DNA of 64,000 bases, from positions 2,480,001 through 2,544,000 of the forward strand of contig CM074701.1 of NCBI GenBank assembly GCA_037367355.1. The letters run 5' to 3'. Shown piece after piece: positions 1 to 12,050 of the stretch. Each line of letters begins with the position of its first letter. Within the stretch, counting starts at the first letter, position 1. The notes beneath the pieces are model-generated. The model did not search any database, was not told where the DNA came from, and worked only from the letters and a program-made list of their open reading frames with translations. The translations under genes and the position numbers were made by a program. The stretch is from Neoscytalidium dimidiatum. Taxonomy: Eukaryota > Ascomycota > Dothideomycetes > Botryosphaeriales > Botryosphaeriaceae.

Positions 1-494
1 ACTGTTCCCAAGCATAGTAAGAGAGACCGACCGCCTTATGAATTCGATTAACATGGCTGACCTAATCAGCTACCGGACGCACTTCTCGGTTAGCAAGGGA
101 GCCAGTGGAACCCTGCTTACTACCCATTCTGGAAGTCTGCTGTCCTACGATGACTACCTCGTCACGCCCTCCGTTTCCCCAACTAGTATTACATGCGATC
201 AATGATATGAGGCGGACTTGAGTGAGGGACGCAATTCGGGGTCTTCGTCGAGATTGGAAAATGTTAAAAGATGAAGAGCTTAACAACATATTGTTTCTTT
301 GGTATAATCAATATAAAACATAGAGCCCTTTGGGCTAGCTTTTCCAGAATTATCGGGGTCCATGAATGATTCGTTACAATCAAGGAAGTAATACACACAT
401 GTGGTGCCAGCACCAAGAACGTTCAGTCCGTTGCCTCGGGTACTTCCCAAGTGGTTCCCCGTACTGTAACGTCTAGTTTGGAGTAGAAGTATAC
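1..494. other. intergenic, downstream of the C2H2 gene
   Basis: No gene is supported here. The minus-strand open frames at 62-289 and 280-498 are short, show no family resemblance and lack a splice connection to the neighbouring C2H2 gene. The stretch probably holds the 3' untranslated region of that gene, which ends at 495. Confidence 0.5.
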
Positions 495-3068
495 TCAATG
501 ACCCCGAGCACGTCTACTTGCAAACGAGTCTCGGCCAAATTCCTCCCGAAAGCAGGGCCCCTGATCTTGCCAGTCCGGAATGAAATTGGGATATGACGCT
601 CTGGAAGCGCTCCGTACCGCGTAACCGGTGTTCGGATGAGCATCCTGAGCATACGTATCGGAAGCATATGCGGAATCATTGAAAGCAGGCACCTGCTGAT
701 CTGATATTGACGCTGAAGGTATAGTCAAGATTTCTTCAAAAGACAAATTGCTCCACGCCGTATCCGAAGGCGCCTCCAAGAACGACTCGGAGGGTCTCGG
801 CCAAGTAGGCTCAAGATATTGAGAAGAGTCGAGGGTTGCGGAGTGCATCCAAAGCTCATCGGCCCGCGAGCCATTGACCTCGAGGCTGGGTACTTCTGCT
901 TCCGGGACAGAACGGGCTTGTTGGCTTTGGCTGCCATCCTCACTCAATGCAGGTTCAGAGCCGTTATTTCGATATTCCTCGAAGACTGTGGTCTGTGCCA
1001 CGCGAATGATTTCGACCAGTTGGCTTTCCAGGGTTTCCGTGAGCTGGGCTAATTGCGGCGCCCTCCCAACAAGGCGTGTAAACTCCTGCCTCACAATTTG
1101 CGGAAGCCGCTCCCTCTGGTATTGCTCGAATCTCTGAAAGGCCTGGGCAGACCGCGGCCTCTGCTCATAAGGCTCAAAGTCTGCAAGGGGTATCAGTATT
1201 AGCATTTGTCCCAGGCAAACAAAAGCGCTTTTCTCAGATTAAACTTACAATGAGAGGGTACATCAGCTTCGTCCACATCTGGGAAGCAGATCAAGAAGAC
1301 AAGCTTCCATTTGTCTTTCTCCGAGGCATCTTTCCCCTGCCTTCTTCTACACCTCAGCAATCTTTCCTGTTCAGCATCCAGTCCATGGTCTTCCGGAGGT
1401 TCTTCCATCTCGTCGCATCGTTCTGCTGACCTTGCATGCGCTCTGAGTTGGGATTCGTTAACAAATGTCTGGTAACATCTAAGGCATCTGTTTCTGGGTT
1501 GCAAGTGGACGCGGTAGAGATGCTCCTTCACTCGATGAATGTGACTGAAGCCTTTGTAGAAGCAGGAGGGAGACCGCGGAGGCGAATTCGGATAGCGTTT
1601 GGTGAACGGGCAAGCTAGCCGTCTTGAACTGTGACACGGACCGTCGGGCATCGGTGATGAGGTCTTGCGGCGCTTTCCATTGCCCTCATCATCTTCACCG
1701 TCAGATTGTCCTTCCTGACTGGTTCTGCGATGTTTCCTCATTGGAAGGGCGACAGAACCTGCCGGCGGGAAGTTGGTCTGGTGACCACTTCGGGAATGCT
1801 GGTCCCGCGAATGATTGGCGCCGTCATTGGCGTCGGCGGGTTCCAGATCCATTGAAGTACATCCAGATTGAGAGCTCTCCCAACAGCTTTCATCCTCGGT
1901 AAAGTAATCGGAAGAGTCCTCGAGGTTGTTGCCAAACAGCTTATAGAACGTTATCATGAGCCTGTCGACAATTTCCTCTGTGGCGGTTTTCGAGACTCTA
2001 CGTGTGTCAAGCTCGGCTGCAATGGTAGACGTCGTCCCCTGCATAGCCTTCACGGTAGCTGAGGCTTGCTGTTCGAAAGCTTGACGTCCTTGAGAAGATA
2101 ACTTCTCCCAGCCTGAGTCAACCATATTGATAATGTCAGGGAAGCGGAGGCTTTGATCTTTCAGATCTCTCATTATCGCTGTATGATATCAGTTAGAGAT
2201 CATAAGGATGATTTTAACGCTAAAAAGACTTACTGTTAGTAAAGATTGCAGAGGCAGAGGCCGGTGAACCAGCACCAGTCTGATCGAAAGACAGCCAAGT
2301 TGGGACATCTGGGCCGCGGATTGCTCCATCTTCCACTCTCAGAGACTTTGGAAAATGAATTTCTCGATTTAGAGGTGAAAATCCATCAGAATTTCCCTTT
2401 CCTATAGCCTTCTTCCCGTTTGCTGGTTGCAACAATGGCTCCTTAGCGTTCAGGTGAGTTTTCTCAGAGACGAGCTCTGAAGGCGCTGATAGATCCGACT
2501 GCGGAGTACAAGTTCTACTTCGGGCTTCTGGTGTGTAGAAACTAATGGATCGTCGTCCATACCCATGAAGAGTATTAACGGATCTTCGACGGTAACTAGG
2601 GTCCATAGCATGCTTGTGAGACTCAATGACCCCCGACTCTGGGTCATCGACAGGTTGGCGCATGCCGAGATCTGGATTCTTCAAAGTGAGGTTACCCAAA
2701 GTTTGTTCCAGCCTGGACAACGGTGATTTCGTTTGCTGCGGGAGGACATCAACCTTCGTTGGACGCGTCGCGCGGATTGGGAGATTCTGACGGGCGGAAA
2801 GGCTTTCGTTGCCATATTTCGCTTTCCTTTCGGCTGGAGGATCTTCCAGAACGGCTCGGTTCTTGGCGCCTGAAGATCTTCTGGTATCATACTGCTCAGT
2901 TGGACTTGTCTCTTCCCGGATATAATCTTTCTGTTCCAGGCCTTGCTCCGCCACTTTACGTGAATGCGATGACTCTCGCTGGCCTCGGATGTCTTTGAGG
3001 ATGCGCTTCGCTGCCTCTTGCGCAAGTACGTCCCTCTTGGTGTGTACTGGTGCCTTAGATTCGCCCAT
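495..3068 (-). CDS. fungal C2H2-type zinc finger protein, 3 exons
   Basis: Three minus-strand exons, 3068-2234, 2178-1249 and 1180-495, give 816 residues. Both introns (2179-2233, 55 bp; 1181-1248, 68 bp) begin GTAAGT and end CAG. A CTAAC branch site lies in the first and a CTAAT-like site in the second, and the frame is kept across both joins. Exon 2 carries a basic stretch, then a finger region at about residues 468-535. It starts ACPFTKRYP, followed by the GFSHIHRVKEHLYRVHLQP block and a paired C-x2-C...H...C finger (CLRCYQTF). This arrangement is typical of a large family of fungus-only C2H2 proteins of unknown role. The third exon begins FEPYEQRPRSAQAF and is probably helical. Nuclear DNA or RNA binding is an inference from the fingers. 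The first ATG of the open frame was used; an extra short 5' exon cannot be excluded. Confidence 0.8.
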
Positions 3069-4009
3069 TGGACTAGCAACAAGGCTGAACGTTGTGTTTG
3101 GAGTTCTTGGCGCGTCGCAGTGGTGGGTCTGCCTTGTGAACTCCTCAGCCTAGAGTTAACACATATGTTTGTGAATGTAGTACGCGGAGGGAGCACGCTG
3201 TGAAAAGGACTATTATCGCAACGCGCGAGGAGAATGCGAGGAGAATAAATGCGCAGCTCTCCAAGGCAGCATCTGCGCACCCGCGTGTTGGCTGTGCTCC
3301 GCGCGCGTCGCGCTAGTGCAACCCTCATGCACATCTGACATGGGACAAAACAAAACACAGCCCGTTCTCGCATGTCCGGCGCGTCTTGCATATCTGAGTG
3401 GCCAATTGACAGCCGAGACAAGCACAGCCAGAAATAGTGCCCGAAAAATGACGTCTGTGATTCGTGGAGTGAGACAGGCGCAGTGGAAAAATGAATGCTG
3501 CACAACAGTCCCAACCCTGGCACGGCATTTCCAACCGGTGAGCTCTGCCTTGCCCCTCGGAAACCTCAGCCTTGCGGCTCTGCGCGCGGCTGCGCGTTGG
3601 TCAGTCGCGCATCAGTCCATGTTCTGTGCGAACACTTCTAGACTTCTGGTCAAGGTTGAGCACAGTCCGGTGATATAGATCATCAGTTCAGTAATATCAC
3701 CCAAGCTACCGGAATACGGACAACGCAGCAGTGTATGGATATACTGCCCCAGATGCGTATTCGCGATATGTTCGCAAAAAGTCAGGGCCGTCAAAGGCGG
3801 GCAAGAGGAATGATGCGACACTACCGAGGGAGACAGGTATAATTAACCAACAGAGCGACGTCGTCCTAGAAAGTAGCGGTAACTTCATCAGCGATATACC
3901 TCTGGCAATCCGTGAGCGATTTAAGGGAAAATTCAGTTTTTCTTGCCCTCTTGATCTGGTGCTCAGCATCATGGTCCGCATGACTATCATTCCCCACTAC
4001 CCAAGCTCA
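3069..4009. other. intergenic, between divergent genes
   Basis: Upstream regions of the minus-strand C2H2 gene and the small plus-strand zinc-ribbon ORF. Long open frames here (for example 3523-2681 minus) are out of frame with the C2H2 exons and show no recognisable protein. No clear promoter motif was identified. Confidence 0.4.
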
Positions 4010-4231
4010 ATGAAAAGAGGGCGAGGAGAGCCTGCGTACTTCTGTTGCAGCTGTGGCTACGGACCACAGATTTACTCTTTACATCCAGCATGTAGCTATT
4101 GTGGGATTCAAGCGTGCGCGAATTGCACCGGTACCACAATTGCCATAGAAGCATACGCACAGAGTGAGCGATTAGGGCACATTGAGTTACGAGTGAGGTA
4201 CGGCCACTCGACCACCTTCGGAGTGAGTTAG
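4010..4231 (+). CDS. small Cys-rich zinc-ribbon-like protein
   Basis: A 73-residue frame starting at the ATG at 4010. Its core is CCSCGYGPQIYSLHPACSYC, followed by GIQACANCT. This is a four-pair C-x2-C arrangement that matches a motif in many small uncharacterised fungal proteins (usually CCxC..GP....P.C..C.H..C..C), here with the usual His replaced. The same frame is open upstream to 3731, so the true start, or an upstream exon, may lie further 5'. The function is unknown; the cysteine spacing suggests zinc binding. It could also be a relic, because the C-terminal part after the ribbon resembles nothing I know. Confidence 0.42.
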   Translation: MKRGRGEPAYFCCSCGYGPQIYSLHPACSYCGIQACANCTGTTIAIEAYAQSERLGHIELRVRYGHSTTFGVS

Positions 4232-5878
4232 AGGCTGAATATATGCGATCCAGAACACCAGACGAGTCCGAGCTAGGCCCTCGGAAAAGGAACGAAACGT
4301 TCCACGAAGATCCTTACCCCGGTGACCCTTATGGAGCGGCTCTCAGGCATGTTTCACCACGCTTGTTGCGGAGGTCTTTTCCCCTAGAAAAAATAGTAGG
4401 ACCGAGAGTACTTAGCCATCCGGAATCGACCATACAGTCGTAATACTCAGACAAGACATCTAACACGTGCGAAAGGGTCGCTTATGATATCTAACATAGA
4501 AATATTGAGGAGAAGAGGATCAAGCTAGTGAGGACTCTGGGCGCTTTCGTTAGCTCGTAGAGACGTTGAACGTGGAGAACTGAGCAGAGGAGGTTTTGAC
4601 GCGCAGAAAACAGAGAATCCTCGCCTGCAGTATATAGTAGCGCCATCAGTAGAATCGTGCTCAACGAGCCGATATTGTATTCGTCTCTCGACATATTGGA
4701 TAGTTTCACTTGTCGTGGCCTCAAGGTAGACTGAGTAGGCAGTGTGTAAGGCAAATGGAGCGGTTGTGTTGATGCGGGGTCGCACACGTCTCCAGATGCG
4801 CCTATCCTTGCCTTCCTTACGTCATCACCAACACGCCTTTTCTGTTGCCGTTTCCCCTGCCGGAGCTTCATATCACCAGCTGCGAAATATCCCACAAACT
4901 CGACTATTGCTAAAGTATATGCTTGCATTCCAGGAAATATCAGTATTTTTCGCTGTCGACTGCGGTGAACGGTATCTTATCAGTATCGAAGTTATGGCAC
5001 GGTGAGTTATTCAATTTCATTGGACTGAGATCTGCGTTTTGGTAGATATTCACTCTATCTCTCGCTTTGCTAACTCTTCAAACTGTGCAATTGATAGAAA
5101 GTATGAGTCTATATGCCGAGCCGCTAAATCTCTGATGCGACCGAGCTCACAGCTAAGAGCCCGGCTGGCTCTCTTGACATCTCTCCAATATACTCCAAAG
5201 GATTATTGAATACGACCTGTTTTAAGCATTATAAGGACTAATCCCAATTACTTAATAAACCATTTGTAACACACGTACGTGATACACCAGGTCGATGCAG
5301 GGCTGTGGACGAGAAGCTCTCAATTGGCCCCAAAGAAAATATCAGAGCTCAGAGAAGATGAGTGCAGATCTCCCGCGCTTGCATGACGATTGGTAAAGCC
5401 GAGTTAACTGCGTGCTGCGCAGGGCTTACGCGGACAATAAGCCCTGGGTCTTCCTTGATTGGACATTGAACAACAAGCGGCAATATCCTGACGATAGCAG
5501 CAATCCCGGCCTTGCCTGGGAAGGCGGAACGGCCAATCTCTTTACCATGACGTCATGCAAGCAACATCCCGTGTCTCTGACAACGCACAAGCCTCCTTTA
5601 CTCCCCTCAAGGGTTTAAACAACCACCTTTGAGACCTTCGTTGAACAAAAGCAAAAACATATCTCACTGCCTTGGTTGTACAAAACTATGGCCATCTGTT
5701 CCCTCTGCCCGCATGTATCCGGCACATTACCATCTTGCATTCCCGCTGCAAGACCTCGAAGGCAGTCAGCCCCACGCCGGTCTTCAAAGGAGCTCGTTTC
5801 CACCACCACCACTGTATATCTCAATGGGATCGTACTGCCCGAGCTCATCAGTACTCTCTCCGGTCCTGTCACAGGAAA
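4232..5878. other. intergenic, upstream of the TRK gene
   Basis: About 1.6 kb with only short open frames on both strands (the longest is minus 4928-4491, 145 codons). None shows a recognisable domain or plausible exon chain. The 3' portion near 5620-5878 is probably the 5' untranslated leader or promoter of the TRK gene. Confidence 0.4.
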
Positions 5879-8049
5879 ATGCGCGATCCTTTAGAAACAG
5901 TTTGCAACGACCCTCACGAAGCGAAAGAGCACTTCTTGCAATATCTTAGAAATGAAGTCTTGCACCTCAACTTTTACCGCCTGCACATGCTCTATTTTAT
6001 AATCGTCACCATCATAGCATCTGTCATTGTGTACGGCGAAGGTCTGGCCAACGACCCCCGCCAGATCAATGGAAGTTCGCTGCGCTACATCGACGCACTC
6101 TTCCTGTGCTGTAGCGCCATGACGACTACAGGCATGTCAGGATTGCTGTCGCGAGGGAATCATTGCTGATTGTCCGCTTAGGTCTCAACACCGTCAACCT
6201 CGGGTCTCTGACTGGATTCCAGCAAGCAGTTCTCTGCATCCTCCTCATCGTCGGGACTGTGCCATTCGTGTCCGTTTTCGTCGTTATCATCCGCCGGCAC
6301 TACTTCCACCGCAAGCTCAAGGACGTCGTGCAGCATTCCCGATCCGGCCGACAGATGGTACGAGACCTCGAAGAGGAAGACGCAAGGAAGCGTCGTGAGG
6401 AACAAGAAGCGAAGCACCACCGAAACAACTCTCGGGTCCGGAAGCGCAACGCTCCCAACATTGACCGCGACACCAGCGAACAACGGCCGCTTCGCAGCCA
6501 CAAACATGAAGGGGGAACAAAAGAGAATCCGCCCGCAAAGCGACTCTACCACCATGCCTCTGGCTTCGGCGCATTCCCCTGGCCGTGGGAGGCGCACAGC
6601 GTGCAACGCCTCTTCCATTACCCTTTCCAGCGTCTCCAGCAAGAATGGAAGCCGCAAGACCGATCATACATCTCTTTTGACGCCCAGCTGGATGAGCGGG
6701 GCCGCTTCCGCAACCTCAGCGAGCATGAGCGCGCCGAGCTGGGCGGCGTCGAGTATCGCGCCCTCGAACTGCTCCTCACGCTCCTCATCGTCTACCAAAT
6801 ATTCTGGTACGCGCTCGGGACGCTCTTCCTGGTCCCCTACGCCTACCGCGCCTCCGTCTCCCACATCCTCAAAACCTCGCAGCCGGGCGACCTGAGCCCC
6901 GGGTGGTGGGCCTCCTTCGCGACGGTGACCAGCTTCTCGAACGGCGGGCTCAACGTGCTGAACTCCAACTACATCCCCTTTTCGGGCAACGCGCTCGTCC
7001 TGATCGTCTCCGGCACGCTCACCGTCGCCGGCAACACGCAGTTCCCGATCCTGCTCCGGCTCCTCATCTGGACGCTCTCCGAAGCCGTGCCGCCCACCTC
7101 GCGCCTGCGCCAAACCTGCCTCTTCCTCCTGCACCACCCGCGCCGCTGCTTCATCTACCTCTTCCCGTCCAAGGAAACCTGGTACCTCCTCTTCATCCAG
7201 CTCCTCATCGACCTCGCCATGTGGGTCCTCTACGAGACCCTCAACGTCGGGCTGCCGCCCGTCGAGTCCGTCCCGCCCGGCACGCGCGTCCTCGACGGGC
7301 TCTTCCAGGCGACCGGCCTGCGCAACAGCGGCGCCTACATCGTCGCCGTCTCCTCGCTCGCGCCCGCCCTGCTCGTCGCCTACCTCGTCACCATGTACAT
7401 CTCGTCCTTCCCGATCGTCATGGCGCTGCGGCAGACCAACACGTACGAGGAGCGCAGCGTCGGGCTCGACCGCCGCGCGGCGCCCGGCGGGCTCGGCGCC
7501 CACCTGCGCCGCCAGCTCGCCTACGACATCTGGTTCCAGCTGGCCGCCTGGTTCCTCATCTGCGTGGTCGAGCGCGGCGGGATCATCGGCGGCGCCCCCG
7601 GCTTCCACGTCTTCAGCGTCCTGTTCGAGGTGACGAGCGCGTACGGCACCGTCGGGCTGAGCACGGGCGTCCCGTACGACCAGTACAGCTTGAGCGGCGC
7701 GTTCAGGACGGGGAGCAAGGTCGTGATGCTAGGCGTGATGCTGCGGGGGCGGCACAGGGGACTGCCGCTTGCGATCGATCGGAGTATCTTGTTGCCCGGG
7801 GAGGAGTTGATGAAGCGGATGGATAGGGAGTACGGAGAGTTCGGGCGATGGGCGAGCGAGGACGAGAGGGAGTGTCGGCGCGATGAGGAGAGCGGAATGA
7901 GGGGCCTTGGACCGGGGCAGGAGTTGAGCGAACAGGATCCAGAGGGGTTCCGGAAGAAGGAAGAGGAGAGGAGTAGCAGCCGAGGAGAGGGGACGAGCAA
8001 CTCGAGAACAGAGGATTGGGATTATGAACCGCACTTCGAGATGACATGA
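5879..8049 (+). CDS. TRK1: TRK-family potassium transporter
   Basis: Two exons, 5879-6131 and 6182-8049, encode 706 residues. The protein moves K+ across the plasma membrane. All four pore-loop segments of the TRK/HKT fold are visible: SAMTTTGLNTV, restored only when the intron is removed; SFSNGGLNVL; TGLRNSGAYIV; and SAYGTVGLSTG. Each carries the filter glycine. Hydrophobic helices flank these loops. A charged cytoplasmic loop follows the first pore unit, with the fungal FVVIIRRHYFHRKL block at its start. The C-terminal MLRGRHRGLPLAIDRSILLP motif is also a TRK hallmark. The 50-bp intron (6132-6181) uses a GC donor (G|GCATGT) and a TTAG acceptor. Any GT donor nearby gives the wrong frame. The start ATG is the last one before the conserved NFYRLHMLYF segment. 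The gene converges with ATP7. Confidence 0.95.
6132..6181 (+). other. GC-AG intron in TRK gene
   Basis: The intron runs from GCATGT at 6132 to TTAG at 6181, with CTGAT as a likely branch site. Removing it joins ACTACAG to GTCTCAACACC, which restores the conserved first filter loop TTTGLNTV. Read through, the frame stops 38 nt into the intron (TGA at 6167-6169). Confidence 0.85.
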
Positions 8050-8760
8050 TAGATAATTTCGTCCCTAGCAGAGAAGATATGATTGCTCCAGTTGATAAGC
8101 ACATTGGGAAACCGTTCGCAAATCTTCGCCGTAGCTCAACGTGCAAAGTCTCGGAATTAAGTCCGTCTGTTTTTGAGCTGAACCAAGATAATCAGGCTTT
8201 TCATATTATTTCTTCTTCTGTCAAGCCGTTCAGACCTTCCCCACAGCCATGCTCTTGCTTCCATTCATTGAGGTCATCCTTACTCGTTGATAGTTCCTTA
8301 GGCCAGATGAAGCATCAAAAGGATGCGACAACCGCAGCATTCTCCTTTGGCATTGAGACACTGCTCGAACTTCATGCTGTTCACGTTCAGCAGAGACCGA
8401 AACAAAGGAATCAACTGAGTACAGCCCGTAGAACAGCCTCGCCCAATGACTGGCGGTAGTGCCTGTCGTGGTTGAGATGGAGTCGCTGTTACGTGTCAAG
8501 AGTTGCTGGTCAAAGTCATTGCGATTACGGGAATGGGCGGATCTCCCCCGATTCAAAATCACGCTGCTGAGTCTGTAGAAAGCGTGCTGTCCTCAAAATT
8601 GAACAAAGGAAGAGTAAAAGAAATCAATTCTGGGATATTGGTCTTCGTGCGATCAAAATAGCCAGTTGAACTATCTATCTTGACGCCGGGGAAATCGGAG
8701 CTATGCACAATAGTACAGTCCCGGCGAGGACGAGATGATTTTCGGTAACCATGAGAGCAT
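8050..8760. other. convergent intergenic region
   Basis: Lies between the 3' ends of the TRK gene and ATP7. It holds both 3' untranslated regions. A 137-codon plus-strand frame at 8046-8459 overlaps the TRK stop and has no recognisable features, so I treat it as chance. Confidence 0.5.
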
Positions 8761-9573
8761 CTAGAGGACGGACAGGTCGCCGAACTTCTCCTGTTGGGGG
8801 GTTCAGCACACCAATTGCATCGAATGCGGGTTCCAAGGAAATGGTTAGCACGCACCTTGTAACCGGGAACAGCCCAGCGGCCCTTCCTGATGAGCTGCTC
8901 GGTGCGCTGGTCGACGTCGGGGCGAGCGGCAGCAACCTCGTCCTGCAGCGGAACAAGCACCAATTGTCAGCCAAACTACCCACAGTACTAACAACCGTCC
9001 AATTCCATCCCCAATCCAAGTATTTACGCACCACCGTGAGGTCCTCGAAGGGCCTAGCCTCCTCAATGTTCTTCAGAGTCTTCTCCAGGTCGCGCAGCTC
9101 GGCATCGACGGCACCCTTAGTCTCCTCAGCGCTCTTGACGGCCTGCGCCTCGAAAGCCTCGATGGCCTTGATCTGCCTGTTGACGTCGTAGGAGGCGGGC
9201 TTGAAGGCGTTGAACTCCTTCTCGATCTGGTCGACGATAGCCTGGTTCTTGAGGACGGAGCGGTAGTGGGCGAAGTCGACGGTGGTCGGCTGCTCGGACA
9301 GCTGCTGCACCTTGCGGCGGGCGTCATCGTTGCGCTTCTTGAAGGCGGCGAGCGCGTTCGCGGTCGAGCCGCGCAGGCCCAGCTGGGTGCCCAGCTTCGT
9401 CCAGTCGATCTTCAGGGCTGCGCTGCGCTGCTCATTGAGGACGGATGTTAGCGCTGCCTGCCAATTGCTCCGGCACCGTAAATCTCCCCAACACGGGTAC
9501 GCCGGGGCTTGATTCGAGGCCGGTGCGAAATACGATGTCACGGGCGAGGGATTGCACGTACTCCGACGGCCAT
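8761..9573 (-). CDS. ATP7: mitochondrial ATP synthase subunit d
   Basis: Four exons, 9573-9562, 9427-9032, 8942-8856 and 8790-8761, give 174 residues, the length of yeast Atp7. Subunit d is part of the peripheral stalk of F1Fo ATP synthase in the inner mitochondrial membrane. The mature sequence starts [20 protein letters not shown], and the [11 protein letters not shown] block is a family signature. A helical stretch follows ([18 protein letters not shown] and onward), then [12 protein letters not shown] and GRWAVPGYK, and the last exon ends FGDLSVL. The first exon is only 12 nt (codes MAVG) before a 134-bp intron with a GCTAAC branch site. The other introns are 89 and 65 bp with GTGCGT donors and CAG acceptors. 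The start was chosen because only this ATG splices in frame to the family N-terminus. The next gene on the same strand is EGD2. Confidence 0.95.
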
Positions 9574-10059
9574 TGTGATGGTATTGGTGTTGGTGTGGAG
9601 GGGAGAGTATCGGACGGACAAGGACGAAGTCGGCTGCGTTTTCGAGCTTCCCGCAGACCCGTCTTCGCCAAGCCGCCGCACGTGATGCTCCGCTCGCGCA
9701 CGCACATAGCTCTGCCAGAAGTGATACATAGTACGTAGTGGCGCACAGCTACCCAACCCGTCATTCACCATTCAAAGTGCAACTGCAATACGATCGGGTA
9801 TCTGATTTCGTGGGACAGAAGTCATAAAAAATGCAATTGGCCACGCGCAGCATGCATGAGCACAGCATGCAAGCAACAGCCTCGAAGGAACTTTTTCGAT
9901 TTTACCACGGCTCCGCAGAGTCCAATGGATCCTATCCTAGGTTGCGGCCCAGTGCCTTATCTTGTACAGATGCCGATAAGCCCTTTGCCCAGCCTTCGCT
10001 CCGGGAATGAAGAAAGCAGCGCGTCGTATGCTTCAACGCATGCCCGCCTTTCCGCGAAC
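9574..10059. other. intergenic between EGD2 and ATP7
   Basis: 486 bp between two tandem minus-strand genes. It should hold the EGD2 3' untranslated region and the ATP7 promoter and leader. No additional coding sequence is supported. Confidence 0.5.
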
Positions 10060-10875
10060 TTATATGCTGAGGGCCATGATGGAGTTGACAATGTCGTTGT
10101 CGTTCTCCTTGAGCGCCTTGACGGCCTTCTTCCGCGAAACGCTGGCCTGCTGCATGACCAGCTCAATGTCCTTGGCCTCGAGACCGGTCTCGTCGACCTC
10201 CTCGCCGTCATCCTCTTCCTCTTCCTTCTTCTCCTCGGTGGCCGGCTCCTTGCCCTTGCCGTGGTCGTGGCCCTCGTGCTCGCCGGCAGCCTCGGCCTGA
10301 GCGAGCTGCTGGGCAGCGGAAGCCTGGGCAGCGGCGTTCAGGTCCTCGATCTTAGCCTCGCCGAAGATGCTGCCAAATTGTCACTATCATTTCCCCGTTT
10401 GAAAGGTCCCAGAAATGCTTACATCCAGGTGTTGCTGTTGGGCGACTTGTAGACATCGGGGTTGTTGATGACGAAGAGGATCTGCATTCATCTGGTTAGC
10501 CAGAGATCGAGAATCGGCATGTCGAGTTCGCAATTGCTCCTGGGCCAAATGCTGCTCCAACGCGGGGCTAGCGATGCACCAATGCCGCGGGCGCAAGGCT
10601 GGAGGCAGGGCGGGCTGCCGCAGCGTTTGACTCACGTTCTTGGGCCTGCGGAGGGTGACGCGGGTGATGCCCTCGATGTGCTTCAGGCCGAGCTTCGCGA
10701 TGGCCTTGCGGGCCTTCTTCTCGTTGCGCGAGTGGACGGTGACCTGGGCGCCGGCGGGGATGCTGGCGTCGCCGGCACCCTCGTCGCCAGACTCGGAGCT
10801 GGAGTCATCGTCGGCGACCTCGGCGACCTTCTTCTCGGGCTCGTCGGGGAGCTCTTCGACGCGGGGGTTGGACAT
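10060..10875 (-). CDS. EGD2: nascent polypeptide-associated complex subunit alpha
   Basis: Three exons, 10875-10636, 10481-10423 and 10369-10060, encode 202 residues. NAC alpha pairs with the beta subunit at the ribosome exit tunnel and shields nascent chains. The N-terminus [10 protein letters not shown] is acidic and serine-rich. The NAC domain covers about residues 45-110 and includes [47 protein letters not shown] and [12 protein letters not shown]. An acidic, lysine-rich linker ([16 protein letters not shown]) follows, and a UBA domain fills the last 40 residues ([20 protein letters not shown] to the terminal MALSI). Introns are 154 bp (10482-10635) and 53 bp (10370-10422), with GTGAGT and GTAAGC donors; the first has a GCTAACC branch site. 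Sequence, length and domain order match fungal NAC alpha throughout. Confidence 0.96.
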
Positions 10876-12050
10876 GGTGGGCGGGTTGTTTGGTGGAGCG
10901 GTTCGAGGGTTGTCGTCGCCGGACGTTGAGCTGTTGGCGGGACTGAAAACTGCTTGTGCGCGGGAGCTGCAGCAAGCGAGACGGCTGTGATGCCATCCAT
11001 CACCGCACCAACCCCGCAACCACCACCTCACCCCAGCCCCAACCCAAGCAACTGTAATAAGAAGGCACGCGGTACTTGTGCAGTCACATCGATGCTGCGC
11101 GCGTTGCCAGTAATTCGTGGCCCTTGCGCGCGTCCTGCACCCTGCTCTCGCGAATAGCCGCGTTCCATCGCCTCACCTCATATGATACCATTCCCGGATT
11201 CCTGAGCAGCTTTTGAATATTTCGTCCGCAGAAAGATGGCTCCCGCTCATGCATGGATCAATGCTTGGATCTGAGTATTTTCGTCCGTCCCGGCTTCCCG
11301 CATTGCATTCGTGACTGCACGAGAAGCTTATGTTCGTGCGCAACTAAGCCATAGTTCACTGCTCTACGGTGGAATCGTTGAGACATTTCTCCGTGAAGTC
11401 TTTGTAATTTTTACGAATGAGCTTAGATACGGACATCTTGCGTATGAACAAAATGTTTGACTATCGGAGCTGCTGCAGACTTTTGTTCGCACTCAACTCC
11501 TAATTTTGGTTTTTTCTAAGTTTTTGTACTCGATCCTTCATAAATTGTTGTCCGACCTTTTCTGCGAATCATTTTCCTTTGCTCAGTAAATCGAGATCTC
11601 ATCTCCAGTTAACCTTAGAGTATTTCTGACTGAGCCAGAAGTCGTCAGCGGCGCTACGATTCCTACAAGACATCAGAGTATTCGTCCGTCCGTAACAGTG
11701 CGGCAAACCCACAACCGGACGAAATCTTCCCCTGCAAGCAAGATCAACCTGCTTTTGTACGGCACACTAGAGAACGTCATGCATCTCAGCAATCCTCCTA
11801 GCTCAAACTAATCCTGTTTACGTACCGTGACGCAGATACCTCGGTCTTCAAGCCTTCACTAGCAGACCTCTCAGGCATCAAAGACTACGCGGTTAACAAC
11901 CCACCATTTCACATATAAACACTCACGATCCAGTAATTTGGCAACACAACTGCAAAATTGACTCAATCCTCACTTCCCCCGCAACAGCTTAATACAAATA
12001 ACATTCATTTGTCTCCTTACCAACCTGTCAAAACCCACCCCCAAACCACG
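10876..12050. other. divergent promoter region EGD2 / MDR enzyme
   Basis: About 1.2 kb separating divergently transcribed genes. It has no coding signal. The half nearest the MDR gene is AT-richer, with T-rich runs around 11500-11570. The last 100 bp are rich in CA and CC, as expected for a leader. No specific regulatory motif is claimed. Confidence 0.45.

Noticed and set aside
6664..7826. Long ORFs of about 310 codons on both strands inside the TRK gene
   Set aside because: They are shadows of the GC-rich TRK coding frame; only the TRK frame matches a protein family.
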